DNA of 64,000 bases from Streptomyces alanosinicus (GCF_014650595.1 NZ_BMVG01000024.1:1-64000); one strand, 5' to 3'; numbered from the stretch's first letter, positions 25,333 to 33,240 are shown. Numbers and translations: made by a program. The notes: generated by a model from the sequence alone, not told the origin.

Positions 25333-27299
25333 TGCTTGGTGTACAGCAGGCTCGCCTCGCCGCCCTCCTGCACCCGCTTCAGCGTGCCGTTCGGCAGCAG
25401 GGTGACCTCGGTGGCCCCGCCCGGGGTGCAGGAGGAGGCGGGTTCGCCGCTGGTGACGGTGGACGGGCCGATGTCCAACGAGCCGTCGGCACCGGGCTGC
25501 CTGGCGAGCTTGGCCTCGAAGACACAGTGGTACATGCCGCCGCTCGGCGTCGGCCCGTCCGCGACCAGCGTCAGCACGCTGTCGCCCACCGCGCCCTGCC
25601 GGATGGTCAGCCGGCGGGTGTTGGTGCCGTCGGCGGCGTCGATCGCCGTGCTCCATGTGCCCAGATAGCCGCCCGGAACCGCCCCGCCCGTGGGCGCGGA
25701 GCCGGAGGCGGACGGGGACGCGGAGCCGGACGGCGTGGACGCGGTCGGGTCGGACGCCCCCGAACCCCCGTCGGCCGGCGCGGGGGCGGCGCTCCCGCCC
25801 GCCGTGCCGTGGCCGGTGCCGCCGTTGTTCATCAACGCGTACACCGAGCCGCCCGCGCCCAGCGCCACCACCAGGGCGACCACGACGAGCAGCGCGGTGG
25901 ACCGCCCGTTGCGCCGCTCCGGCTCCTGCGCCCCGCCGGGGGACGTCGCCCCGTACGACGGCGTGGCCCCGAGGCCCCCGTCATAGGGCCCACCGCCATA
26001 GGACCCGTCGCCATAGGACCCACCGACTGCGTAGGGCCCGCGCCCATAGGGCTGGTACGGCTGTGGATGGCCGTGGGCGCCACCCGACTGGGGGTGCCGC
26101 GGTGCCCCGTACCCGTACGTCCCGAAGCCGGGGGCGGCCGGCGACGCCGGTGGCGGGGCCTGCCCGGACACGGCGGTCGGCAGATGGTCGACGCCCCCGG
26201 CCGGCGCGTCCGGGGCGGCGGCGTGCTCGGGCGCCTCCTCGGGATCGGGCTTCGCGGCGGAACCGTCCGTGGCAGCCGATGACGCGGATGGCATGGGTGA
26301 CGCGGGTGATGTGGGTGATGTGGACGGGAGACCGGTTCCGGACGGGAGAGCCGTTCCGGCCGAAGGCTGGGTCTCCGGGTCCTCGACCTCCAGCAACTGC
26401 ACGGCGTGCCGGCCCAGTTGGGCGACCAGTGCCCCCGGCAGCCAGGGATCCCGGGATCTCCCCCCGGCCACGGTGTCCTCCGCCCCGGTCCGCTCCAGCA
26501 GGGCGTCCAGCGAGGGCCGGGCCGCCGGATCCTTGCGCAGACAGGCCCGCACAAGGTCGGCGATCCCCTCCGGTACGCCCCGCAGGTCCGGCTCCTCCTG
26601 GGCGATCCGGAACATCAGCGCGTGCACCCCGCTGCCGCTGGTGCCGAACGGCTGCGCCCCCGAAGCGGCGTAGGCCAGCACCGATCCCAGACAGAAGACA
26701 TCGCACGCCGGTGTGAGGCGGTCCCCCCGGACCTGCTCGGGCGCCATGAACCCCGGCGATCCGACCAGCGACCCGGTCCGGGTCAGGCCCTCCGAGCCGG
26801 GCGAGGTCGTCTCCAGGGCCCGCGCGATCCCGAAGTCGATCAGACGGGGCCCGTCGATGGTCACGAGCACGTTCGACGGCTTCAGGTCCCGGTGCACGAT
26901 CCCCGCCGCATGGATGTCCTTCAGCGCGTGCGCGAGTCCGGCCGCGAGGATCCGTACCGACCGCTCGGGCAGCGCACCGTGGTCGTGGCCCACGACCTGC
27001 TGCAGGCTCGGCCCGGCGACGTACCCGGTGGCCACCCAGGGCACCACCGCCTCGGTGTCGGCGTCGAGCACGGGCGCGGTCCAGTACCCGCCGACCCGCC
27101 GCGCGGCCTGCACCTCCTGCCGGAAGCGGGCCCGGAACTCCTCCTGTGCGGCGAGTTCCTCGCGGACCAGTTTCACGGCGACCGTGCGGCCCCGGTCCGA
27201 CCGGGCCAGGTACACCTGCCCCATGCCGCCCCCGCCCAGCCGTGCCAGCAGCCGGTAGCCGCCGATCCGGCCGGGATCCCCTGTCCCCAGTCTCTCCAT
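25329..27299 (-). CDS. Transmembrane Ser/Thr protein kinase (Hanks type)
   Basis: A 656-residue kinase. The cytoplasmic kinase domain (about residues 13-270) shows the glycine loop LGGGGMGQVYLA, the ATP lysine in VAVKLV, the catalytic loop IVHRDLKPSN near residue 135, DFG in LIDFGIA near 152, and GSPGFMAPEQ. A long Pro/Ser/Gly/Tyr-rich juxtamembrane linker follows, then one transmembrane helix (ALLVVVALVVALGAGG, about 470-490) and an outside Ser/Thr-rich stalk ending in a ~110-residue beta-rich domain with two Cys. There are no PASTA repeats. ATG 27299 follows a GGCGGGGCGGG run. Its stop overlaps the start of the small frame at 24898-25332. Confidence 0.92.
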   Translation of the reverse strand: MERLGTGDPGRIGGYRLLARLGGGGMGQVYLARSDRGRTVAVKLVREELAAQEEFRARFRQEVQAARRVGGYWTAPVLDADTEAVVPWVATGYVAGPSLQQVVGHDHGALPERSVRILAAGLAHALKDIHAAGIVHRDLKPSNVLVTIDGPRLIDFGIARALETTSPGSEGLTRTGSLVGSPGFMAPEQVRGDRLTPACDVFCLGSVLAYAASGAQPFGTSGSGVHALMFRIAQEEPDLRGVPEGIADLVRACLRKDPAARPSLDALLERTGAEDTVAGGRSRDPWLPGALVAQLGRHAVQLLEVEDPETQPSAGTALPSGTGLPSTSPTSPASPMPSASSAATDGSAAKPDPEEAPEHAAAPDAPAGGVDHLPTAVSGQAPPPASPAAPGFGTYGYGAPRHPQSGGAHGHPQPYQPYGRGPYAVGGSYGDGSYGGGPYDGGLGATPSYGATSPGGAQEPERRNGRSTALLVVVALVVALGAGGSVYALMNNGGTGHGTAGGSAAPAPADGGSGASDPTASTPSGSASPSASGSAPTGGAVPGGYLGTWSTAIDAADGTNTRRLTIRQGAVGDSVLTLVADGPTPSGGMYHCVFEAKLARQPGADGSLDIGPSTVTSGEPASSCTPGGATEVTLLPNGTLKRVQEGGEASLLYTKQ

Positions 27300-27406
27300 G
27301 GCCCGCCCCGCCTTCGCCCCGTACACCCCACCGACCCCGCACACGCCACGCATACGTGTACGACGGACCGAGAATAATCCGGCCCCCTCGGGGAGTCGCT
27401 CCCCCT

Positions 27407-27441
27407 TGTGGACAACCTGTCGCGGAATCGCCCCGTCCACA
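27407..27441. promoter_or_regulatory. Two DnaA-box-like sequences between kinase and aminotransferase genes
   Basis: TGTGGACAA at 27407-27415 is TTGTCCACA on the minus strand, the Streptomyces DnaA-box consensus. CCGTCCACA at 27433-27441 fits (T/C)(T/C)GTCCACA on the plus strand. The two face each other in the 192-bp divergent spacer. Single boxes occur by chance; a facing pair is less expected. Confidence 0.35.
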
Positions 27442-27491
27442 GAACAAGACGCCGATAGGCCTTCCGCATCGCGGACATTTACCCTCGCCGC

Positions 27492-28844
27492 ATGACCCCT
27501 CAGCCCAACCCCGACGCCGGCGCCGCAGTGAAAGCCGCGGACCGCGCGCACGTCTTCCACTCCTGGTCCGCGCAGGATCTGATCGACCCGCTCGCCGTCG
27601 CCGGCGCGGAGGGGTCGTACTTCTGGGACTACGACGGCAAGCGGTACCTGGACTTCACCAGCGGGCTCGTCTACACGAACATCGGCTACCAGCACCCGAA
27701 GGTCGTCGCGGCGATCCAGGAGCAGGCGGCCACGATGACGACCTTCGCGCCCGCCTTCGCGATCGAGGCGCGCTCGGAGGCGGCCCGGCTGATCGCCGAG
27801 CGGACCCCCGGCGACCTGGACAAGATCTTCTTCACCAACGGCGGCGCGGACGCCGTCGAGCACGCGGTGCGCATGGCCCGGCTGCACACGGGCCGCCCGA
27901 AGGTGCTCTCGGCCTACCGCTCGTACCACGGCGGCACCCAGCAGGCCGTCAACATCACCGGTGACCCGCGCCGCTGGGCGAGCGACGGCGCCGCGGCCGG
28001 TGTCGTCCGCTTCTGGGCGCCGTTCCTGTACCGCTCCCGCTTCTACGCGGAGACCGAGGAGCAGGAGACCGCGCGGGCCCTGGAGCACCTGGAGACGACG
28101 ATCGCCTTCGAGGGGCCGGGCACCGTCGCGGCGATCATCCTGGAGACCGTCCCCGGCACGGCCGGGATCATGGTCCCGCCGCCCGGCTATCTGGCCGGCG
28201 TCCGGGAGATCTGCGACAAGTACGGCATCGTCTTCGTCCTGGACGAGGTCATGGCCGGTTTCGGGCGCACGGGTGAGTGGTTCGCCGCCGATCTCTTCGG
28301 TGTCGTACCCGACCTGCTGACCTTCGCCAAGGGCGTGAACTCGGGGTATGTCCCGCTCGGCGGTGTCGCGATCTCCCAGAAGATCGCCGAGACCTTCGGC
28401 AAGCGGCCCTACCCCGGCGGTCTGACGTACTCCGGGCACCCGCTGGCCTGCGCCGCCGCCGTCGCCACGATCAATGTCATGGCCGAGGAGGGCGTGGTCG
28501 AGAACGCGAAGCGGCTCGGCGAGAGCGTCGTCGGCCCGGCCCTGGCCGAATTGGCCGAGAGGCACCCGAGCGTCGGCGAGGTGCGCGGTGTCGGCATGTT
28601 CTGGGCGCTGGACCTGGTGCGGAACCGGGAGACCCGCGAGCCGCTGGTGCCGTACAACGCTACGGGCGAGGCGAACGCCCCGATGGCCGCGTTCGCGGCC
28701 GCCGCCAAGCAGCACGGCGTCTGGCCCTTCGTGAACATGAACCGGACCCATGTGGTGCCGCCGTGCAATGTCACGGAGGCCGAGCTGAAGGGCTTCGCCG
28801 CCCTGGACGCCGCGCTGAGCGTGGCCGACGAGTACACGGCGTAA
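27492..28844 (+). CDS. Class III PLP-dependent aminotransferase (omega-amino acid/taurine-pyruvate type)
   Basis: A 450-residue enzyme with the class III motif series: GSYFWDYDGKRYLDFTSG, the FFTNGGADAVEHAVRMAR phosphate-binding region, the cofactor-contacting Asp in FVLDEVMAGFGRTG, the PLP lysine in LLTFAKGVNSGY near residue 285, and LTYSGHPLACAAA. The sequence style fits aspartate-aminotransferase-family members that use beta-alanine, taurine or other omega-amino donors with pyruvate; the exact substrate is unknown. ATG 27492 has no ribosome binding site. A GntR regulator follows 122 bp later on the same strand. Its stop codon is duplicated (28825-28864). Confidence 0.88.
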   Translation: MTPQPNPDAGAAVKAADRAHVFHSWSAQDLIDPLAVAGAEGSYFWDYDGKRYLDFTSGLVYTNIGYQHPKVVAAIQEQAATMTTFAPAFAIEARSEAARLIAERTPGDLDKIFFTNGGADAVEHAVRMARLHTGRPKVLSAYRSYHGGTQQAVNITGDPRRWASDGAAAGVVRFWAPFLYRSRFYAETEEQETARALEHLETTIAFEGPGTVAAIILETVPGTAGIMVPPPGYLAGVREICDKYGIVFVLDEVMAGFGRTGEWFAADLFGVVPDLLTFAKGVNSGYVPLGGVAISQKIAETFGKRPYPGGLTYSGHPLACAAAVATINVMAEEGVVENAKRLGESVVGPALAELAERHPSVGEVRGVGMFWALDLVRNRETREPLVPYNATGEANAPMAAFAAAAKQHGVWPFVNMNRTHVVPPCNVTEAELKGFAALDAALSVADEYTA

Positions 28845-28864
28845 CCGCCGAGTACATGGCGTAA
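28825..28864. repeat. 20-bp tandem duplication containing the aminotransferase stop codon
   Basis: The last 20 bases of the gene including TAA (28825-28844) are repeated at 28845-28864 with two substitutions, giving a second TAA. Confidence 0.85.
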
Positions 28865-28905
28865 CCGAACAGCGGCTGACGTCAGGCCGACTCGAACGCG
28901 TAAGG

Positions 28906-28942
28906 TGACGTGCTCGTACGCAAGAAGTACGCGAGCACGTCA
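28906..28942. promoter_or_regulatory. Perfect 11-bp inverted repeat upstream of GntR gene
   Basis: TGACGTGCTCG (28906-28916) and CGAGCACGTCA (28932-28942) are perfect inverted copies 15 bp apart. A further CTGACGTCAG palindrome lies at 28876-28885. They are 25-90 bp before the GntR start; likely regulator-binding sites (auto-operator) or an RNA hairpin. Confidence 0.55.
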
Positions 28943-28966
28943 TCTACGCCCGAGGAGACTCCGACG

Positions 28967-29662
28967 ATGCCCGGCACCGGCGCCGTGACCCGCAGCACCC
29001 TGCGCCAGCAGATCGCGGACGCGCTCCGTGACGAGGTGCTGGCGGGGCGGCTGCGGCCGGGCCGGGCGTTCACGGTCAAGGAGATCGCCGACCAGTACGG
29101 CGTCTCGGCCACGCCCGTGCGAGAGGCGCTGGTGGACCTGTCCGCGCAGGGCATCCTGGAGGCCGACCAGCACCGCGGCTTCCGGGTGCCGGAGTACACC
29201 CTCACCGACTACCGGAACATGATCGAGGCCCGCAGCCTGGTCACCGACGGCATGTTCCAGGCCCTCAGCACCGGCCATCCCGCCTTCCGCACCCCCCCGG
29301 AGGACCCGCGCACGACCGCGGCCCTGGTCACCGTGCGCCGCCGCGGCGAGGAGGCCCAGCGGGCGGCGACGGCCGGTGACCTCACCATCCTCATCGGCTA
29401 CGACCTGCGCTTCTGGCGCGAGCTGAGCGCCCTGTTCGGCAACCCCTACCTCGGCGACTTCCTCGACCGGCTGCGGGTGCAGTCCTGGGTCTGCGCAGTG
29501 CAGCATCTGCTGCGCCTGCCCGATCTGCGCGGCCGGCTGTGGGCCGGGCACACGGACCTGGTCGACGCGCTGGCCCGGCGCGAGGCCGACACCGCCCGCT
29601 CGATCGTCGCCGCCTCCAACGCCCACTCGCTGGCGCTGCTGGAACACCTGGCCGGTACCTGA
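28967..29662 (+). CDS. GntR family transcriptional regulator (FadR/FCD type)
   Basis: A 231-residue protein. The N-terminal GntR winged helix has TLRQQIADALRDEVLAGRL and FTVKEIADQYGVSATPVREA (residues ~8-52); the C-terminal all-helical FCD-like ligand-binding domain has YDLRFWRELSALFGNPYL and HTDLVDALARREADTARS. ATG 28967 has GAGGAG 9 bp upstream; in-frame codons before it run through the palindrome and are unlikely to be translated. FCD regulators usually bind carboxylic acids and repress adjacent catabolic genes, so the preceding aminotransferase is a natural candidate target (inference). Confidence 0.9.
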   Translation: MPGTGAVTRSTLRQQIADALRDEVLAGRLRPGRAFTVKEIADQYGVSATPVREALVDLSAQGILEADQHRGFRVPEYTLTDYRNMIEARSLVTDGMFQALSTGHPAFRTPPEDPRTTAALVTVRRRGEEAQRAATAGDLTILIGYDLRFWRELSALFGNPYLGDFLDRLRVQSWVCAVQHLLRLPDLRGRLWAGHTDLVDALARREADTARSIVAASNAHSLALLEHLAGT

Positions 29663-29738
29663 GCGGCCGCAGGGGTATGGGACCCGCACATCACCGATTA
29701 CCCTGCCCAGACCACCTTCTCTGTGTGAGGAGCCCTCT

Positions 29739-30389
29739 TTGGCCTGTGACCTGTGGCTGGTCCCGCTCGTGGACGTGTTGTGCCACACGCCGGACAACCC
29801 GTTCGCCGAAGAACTCGCTCAGTACAACAACGCGTTGACCGCCGCGGGGCTGCCCCCGGTGCCGGTGTACCAGTACATGCCCGGCCTGTCCGGCGAGGTC
29901 GCACCCGTGGCCGGCTTCGACTACGACGCCCTCCACTTCCTGCGCCGCGCGTATCTCCTGCAGGTGTGCGGGCTGGCGGTGACCCCGGTGGACGAACTGG
30001 GCGGCGACTACGAGCAGTTGCTGGAGATGTTCGAGTCCACGGCCCAGCAGTCCCACCTGGTCTGGCACTACGACCACGCGGGCGCGTACGTCCCGGTCGA
30101 CTTCCCGCAGCCGCTGTCCAACGAGGACCTGCTGGCGGGCGGCGGACCGCTCGGCTCCTCGCAGTCGCTGCTGCGGGAGCTGGAGTACGTGGCCCCGACG
30201 ATCGGTATCGACCCGGCGACCCCTCCGGCGGCCCCGGCCCCGCCCATGGCCCCCACGGAGCTGGAGGAGCCGGCCGTGCCCGCGCCGTACGATCCCAGCC
30301 CCTTCTCCCGCGAACGGCATGTGTGGCTCGGCCTGCACGCGGCGGCCACCCGCTCACTGGCCCAGGGCTCGATGATCGTGTTCAGCTGA
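29739..30389 (+). CDS. Uncharacterised 216-residue Streptomyces protein
   Basis: TTG 29739 (ACDLWLVPLVDVLCHTPDNP...) has GAGGAG 6 bp upstream. The protein is acidic and soluble, with Trp/Tyr-rich patches (QSHLVWHYDHAGAYVPVDFP near residue 101), a Pro/Ala-rich linker around 170-185, and a C-terminal helix HVWLGLHAAATRSLAQG. I recognise no domain. It is followed on the same strand by two small genes, and the three may form one operon. The clean reading frame and codon bias make it a real gene; the function is unknown. Confidence 0.75.
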   Translation: MACDLWLVPLVDVLCHTPDNPFAEELAQYNNALTAAGLPPVPVYQYMPGLSGEVAPVAGFDYDALHFLRRAYLLQVCGLAVTPVDELGGDYEQLLEMFESTAQQSHLVWHYDHAGAYVPVDFPQPLSNEDLLAGGGPLGSSQSLLRELEYVAPTIGIDPATPPAAPAPPMAPTELEEPAVPAPYDPSPFSRERHVWLGLHAAATRSLAQGSMIVFS

Positions 30390-30428
30390 GCCGCTCCAGG
30401 AATGTGTGATTTCACCCACCTGGTCTTG

Positions 30429-30476
30429 CCGTGGGGGGAAATGCCCACCTACGTTCGAATACATGTCCCCCCACGG
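30429..30476. promoter_or_regulatory. 10-bp perfect inverted repeat spanning a start codon
   Basis: CCGTGGGGGG (30429-30438) and CCCCCCACGG (30467-30476) are perfect inverted copies. The intervening 28 bp contain the ATG (30463) of the next small gene, and the right arm covers its codons 2-5. It could be an operator or an mRNA structure that hides the start. Confidence 0.5.
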
Positions 30477-30702
30477 CCCCACCTTCGACTTCAGCGTCGA
30501 CCTCAGTGCGCACGAGATGCTCCGGCGCACCCATGTCATGGCCGCCCTGGGCCCCGACTGGGACCCCGCGGCGGCCCTGCGCGGTGAGGAGGAGGCGCGT
30601 GCGCTGCTGTACTCCGGCCTGGACGCCGAGCAGCAGCGCATCTACGACGAGCTGGTGGCGGCCGGTGTGCTCCCTGCGGGATCCGGCGATGCTGCCGCTT
30701 GA
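30463..30702 (+). CDS. Small uncharacterised protein (DUF6400-like)
   Basis: A 79-residue helical acidic protein (FDFSVDLSAHEMLRRTHVMA, LGPDWDPAAALRGEEEARAL, AEQQRIYDELVAAGVLP). It resembles, from memory, small Streptomyces proteins annotated as DUF6400. ATG 30463 lies inside an inverted repeat and has no normal ribosome binding site. The gene overlaps the next one by 14 bp, so the two are translated together. Function unknown. Confidence 0.65.
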   Translation: MSPHGPTFDFSVDLSAHEMLRRTHVMAALGPDWDPAAALRGEEEARALLYSGLDAEQQRIYDELVAAGVLPAGSGDAAA

Positions 30703-30916
30703 TCCGCAGGCCGACAAGGCCCGGCGCGCCTGGGTGGCGTGCCCGAACTGCGACGACCGCAGCGGCTGCGACACCTGCCGGCAGGGCCGCTCCTGCACCG
30801 CGCACTGGCGCTATCTGCTCTCCAACACCGGCAGCCTGCTGCATCTGCAGTGCCCCTCGTGCACCCATGTCTGGACGCACGAGAGCAACTTCGGCGCCAC
30901 CCGCTCGACCGGCTGA
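30689..30916 (+). CDS. Small zinc-ribbon-like protein
   Basis: A 75-residue protein rich in Cys: CPNCDDRSGCDTCRQGRSC near residues 18-36 and a later CPSC pair near 55-58 in LQCPSCTHVW. The two Cys-x-x-Cys knuckles can form one zinc ribbon, with the extra CDTC able to form a second site. ATG 30689 is inside the end of the previous gene (14-bp overlap). A nucleic-acid or protein-binding adaptor is likely for this fold, but the partner is unknown. Convergent with the nucleotidase gene. Confidence 0.6.
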   Translation: MLPLDPQADKARRAWVACPNCDDRSGCDTCRQGRSCTAHWRYLLSNTGSLLHLQCPSCTHVWTHESNFGATRSTG

Positions 30917-30941
30917 CCGCTGAGAAGGCCGGCCGGACCGC

Positions 30942-32759
30942 CTAGAAGACCGGCGTACCCGCCTGCGTCAGCTTCCAGTTGGCGACCGCGAAGTCCTTCG
31001 GGTCCAGCGCCTTCTTCGCCGTCACGTAGTCGATCATCAGCTGGCGGATCTCGTTGGTCGAGCTGTAGGCGATGTCGGCGGTGGCTATGTGCGGGTAACC
31101 GGAACCGCCGTTCGCACGGTAGTTGTTGACCGCCACGACGAAGACCTGGTCGTCGGTGACCGCCTTGCCGTTGTACGTGAGGTTCTTGATCCGCGAACCC
31201 TCCGCCTGCGCGATGTCGATGTCGTACGAGACGCCGGCGGCCGTGTCGTACATGTAGTCCAAGAAGTTGTTGGCGTTGGTCAGCGTCGAGGTGTCGACCT
31301 TCGTGCCGGCCGGGACCTGGTGGTAGTACTTCGCCGCGAACTCCAGGTAGTCCTTGAGCTGGGCACCCGTGAGCTTCTTGCCATAGAGCGTGTTGTCGTA
31401 GATGTACAGGCCGGCGATGTCCTTGATGGTCACGCTGCCCGCCGGGATGTCGGCGGTCCGGCTGAAGGGCGCGGCCATCGAGATCAGCGGGAGCGCGGCG
31501 TCGGACGCCGACAGGCCCGCCTTCACCGACTGCATCTGGACCTCGTGGATGAAGTCCATGACGGGAACGTCCTTCCAGCAGGACTCCGCCGCCGAGAGGT
31601 CCTGGGTGCAGGTGCCCACGGCCGTGTTGACGTACTTCACGACGAGGTCGTGGTCGGCCTTCAGCAGGCGGGTGATCTCCGGGTCCTCCTCGACCCCCTT
31701 CGGGTCGAGGGTCTGGGCCGCCTTCTTCGTCACCTTCCACTGCCCGTGGTGCAGTTCGAGCTCGAAGTCGAAGACGGTGAGGCGGTAGCCCCAGCAGTAC
31801 GGCTCGGAGAGGAGGACGTCCTCACCGGTCTCCTCGTTCTTGACGGTGTACGAGGAGACCTCCTTGTGCGTGTGGCCGACCAGGATGGCGTCGATGCCGG
31901 GGACCTGCGCGGCGACGAGGTTGGAGGCGTTCTCGACGTACGGGAGCGTGTCGCCCCAGGAGGTCGATCCGTCGAGACCGGAGTGGTCCGTCAGGAAGAC
32001 CACGTCACAACCGAGCGCGCGCAGCCTCGGCACGTACTTCTTCGCCTGCTCCACCAGGCCCGGGAAGACCATCTTCCCGCTGACGTTGTCCTTGTCCCAC
32101 AGGGCGATACCGGGGTTGGTGAGGCCGAGGATGCCGACCTTGATGTCGGGCGCGCCGGGGACCCGGATCCGCTTGACGGTGTACGGGTGGAAGGCGGGGC
32201 GCAGCGTCTTGGCGTCCAGGGCGTTCGCGCCGAGCAGCGGGAAGTGGCACTGGCTCTCGAACTTGCGCAGCGTCTCGATGCCGTAGTTGAACTCGTGGTT
32301 GCCGAGGGCGGCGGCGTCGTAGCGCATGTGGTTCATGGCGACGGCCATCGGGTGCTTGGGGCCCTTCTTGCCGCCGGCGCCCGTGATGGGGTCGACGCGC
32401 GCGAAGTAGTAGGCGAGGGAGGTGCCCTGGATGATGTCGCCGGCGTCGACGAGCAGGACGTGGTCCTCGCCCTTCGCCTCGCGCTGCTGCTTGACGAGGG
32501 TGGCCACGCGCGCGACGCCGACCGAGTTGCCGTTCTTGTCGGTGTAGGCGGCGTCTTTGTAATAGTCCCAGTCGAAGACGTGGCTGTGCAGGTCGGTCGT
32601 GCCGAGGATGGAGAACGACCAGGTGCGGGGGTGGCAGTCACGCTGCTGCTCGGCCGCCTGCGCGGGGGCCGCCGCGACGGAACCCGCGGCGACGACGGCC
32701 GCGCCGGTGACGGCCGACTTCTTCACGAACTCCCGGCGGTTCATGGGGCTGAGGGGCAT
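30942..32759 (-). CDS. Tat-exported bifunctional metallophosphatase/5'-nucleotidase
   Basis: A 605-residue secreted enzyme. A twin-arginine signal (MNRREFVKKSAVTGAAVVAA, with an AxA cleavage site near residue 35) precedes a metallophosphatase domain with metal ligands in GTTDLHSH, DAGDIIQGT, LGNHEFNYG, LTDHSGLDG and GHTHKE. A C-terminal 5'-nucleotidase domain follows, with APFSRTADIPAG and NNYRANGGSGY for base binding. The family includes CpdB/UshA-type enzymes that dephosphorylate extracellular nucleotides or 2',3'-cyclic nucleotides, giving phosphate and nucleosides for uptake. It is monocistronic. The start at 32759 follows GAGGAG-like sequence. Confidence 0.92.
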   Translation of the reverse strand: MPLSPMNRREFVKKSAVTGAAVVAAGSVAAAPAQAAEQQRDCHPRTWSFSILGTTDLHSHVFDWDYYKDAAYTDKNGNSVGVARVATLVKQQREAKGEDHVLLVDAGDIIQGTSLAYYFARVDPITGAGGKKGPKHPMAVAMNHMRYDAAALGNHEFNYGIETLRKFESQCHFPLLGANALDAKTLRPAFHPYTVKRIRVPGAPDIKVGILGLTNPGIALWDKDNVSGKMVFPGLVEQAKKYVPRLRALGCDVVFLTDHSGLDGSTSWGDTLPYVENASNLVAAQVPGIDAILVGHTHKEVSSYTVKNEETGEDVLLSEPYCWGYRLTVFDFELELHHGQWKVTKKAAQTLDPKGVEEDPEITRLLKADHDLVVKYVNTAVGTCTQDLSAAESCWKDVPVMDFIHEVQMQSVKAGLSASDAALPLISMAAPFSRTADIPAGSVTIKDIAGLYIYDNTLYGKKLTGAQLKDYLEFAAKYYHQVPAGTKVDTSTLTNANNFLDYMYDTAAGVSYDIDIAQAEGSRIKNLTYNGKAVTDDQVFVVAVNNYRANGGSGYPHIATADIAYSSTNEIRQLMIDYVTAKKALDPKDFAVANWKLTQAGTPVF

Positions 32760-32921
32760 TCAAGGCTCCTGAGGAGGCTGGACGGGCGCGAGCGAAGGGA
32801 CGTTCACGCGGAGGCTACCCGCGTAGATCGTGCTAGCGCCCGTCAAACCCGAAAACCGGGAAATGGTCATGCTCGGGTCAAGTATGGGTCAACCCGGCCG
32901 CTCATCCGAACAACGGGAGAA

Positions 32922-33005
32922 CAGCGGATGTCGGACAGCGGATGCCAGACGCCGGATGCCGGACAGCGGATGTCGGACAGCGGATGCCGGACAGCCGATT
33001 TCAGA
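32922..33005. repeat. 14-bp tandem repeat, six copies
   Basis: Six head-to-tail 14-bp units, consensus cagcggatgccgga, at 32922, 32936, 32950, 32964, 32978 and 32992 (last ends 33005). Units 1 and 4 are identical. The last unit overlaps the stop codon of the small minus-strand frame ending at 33001. The array sits between that frame and the nucleotidase start. Confidence 0.9.
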
Positions 33006-33213
33006 TACGGCCGATGAGTCTGATCTCCGGCGGCCACAGCACCCCGCTCGCCATGAGCAGGGCGGGGCCGAGATGCACCGGGCACACCGGGAGGGGCGGC
33101 ATGCGGTAGCGGACGATCTCGAAGACGGCCGGGTCGGAGCAGTGCGCGCCGTCGGCCTGCCCGCCCTCGCCACCGTACGGTCCCCGGCATCGTGCTTCCC
33201 GGTGGACACTCAT
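33001..33213 (-). CDS. Small hypothetical protein downstream of purA
   Basis: A 70-residue frame, MSVHREARCRGPYGGEGGQA then a hydrophobic half VCPVHLGPALLMASGVLWPP. Composition and Cys/His content look protein-like rather than shadow-like, but no family is recognised. ATG 33213 and its GGAGG are only one base apart and both lie in the loop of a 14-bp hairpin, so translation from this ATG is doubtful; GTG 33228 (inside the hairpin arm) is an alternative. It ends inside the 14-bp tandem array. Confidence 0.4.
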   Translation of the reverse strand: MSVHREARCRGPYGGEGGQADGAHCSDPAVFEIVRYRMPPLPVCPVHLGPALLMASGVLWPPEIRLIGRI

Positions 33214-33233
33214 ACCTCCAGTGTCCACCGGGA
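33197..33233 (-). terminator. 14-bp perfect hairpin downstream of purA
   Basis: TCCCGGTGGACACT (33197-33210) and AGTGTCCACCGGGA (33220-33233) are perfect inverted copies with a 9-nt loop. It lies 40 bp after the purA stop and probably ends purA transcription. The loop contains a GGAGG and the ATG of the small frame 33001-33213. Confidence 0.65.
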
Positions 33234-33240
33234 CGCACGG

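Noticed and set aside
24134..27299. SLATT protein and kinase as an anti-phage module
   Set aside because: They are convergent, not co-transcribed, and no nucleotide cyclase, nuclease or toxin is present; the setting looks like ordinary chromosome.
27300..28943. Upstream extension of the kinase frame across the aminotransferase
   Set aside because: It is antisense to the aminotransferase; the kinase has its own ATG at 27299 just before the glycine loop.
32922..33005. CRISPR-like array
   Set aside because: The units are directly tandem with no unique spacers and are only 14 bp; no cas genes are in the window.
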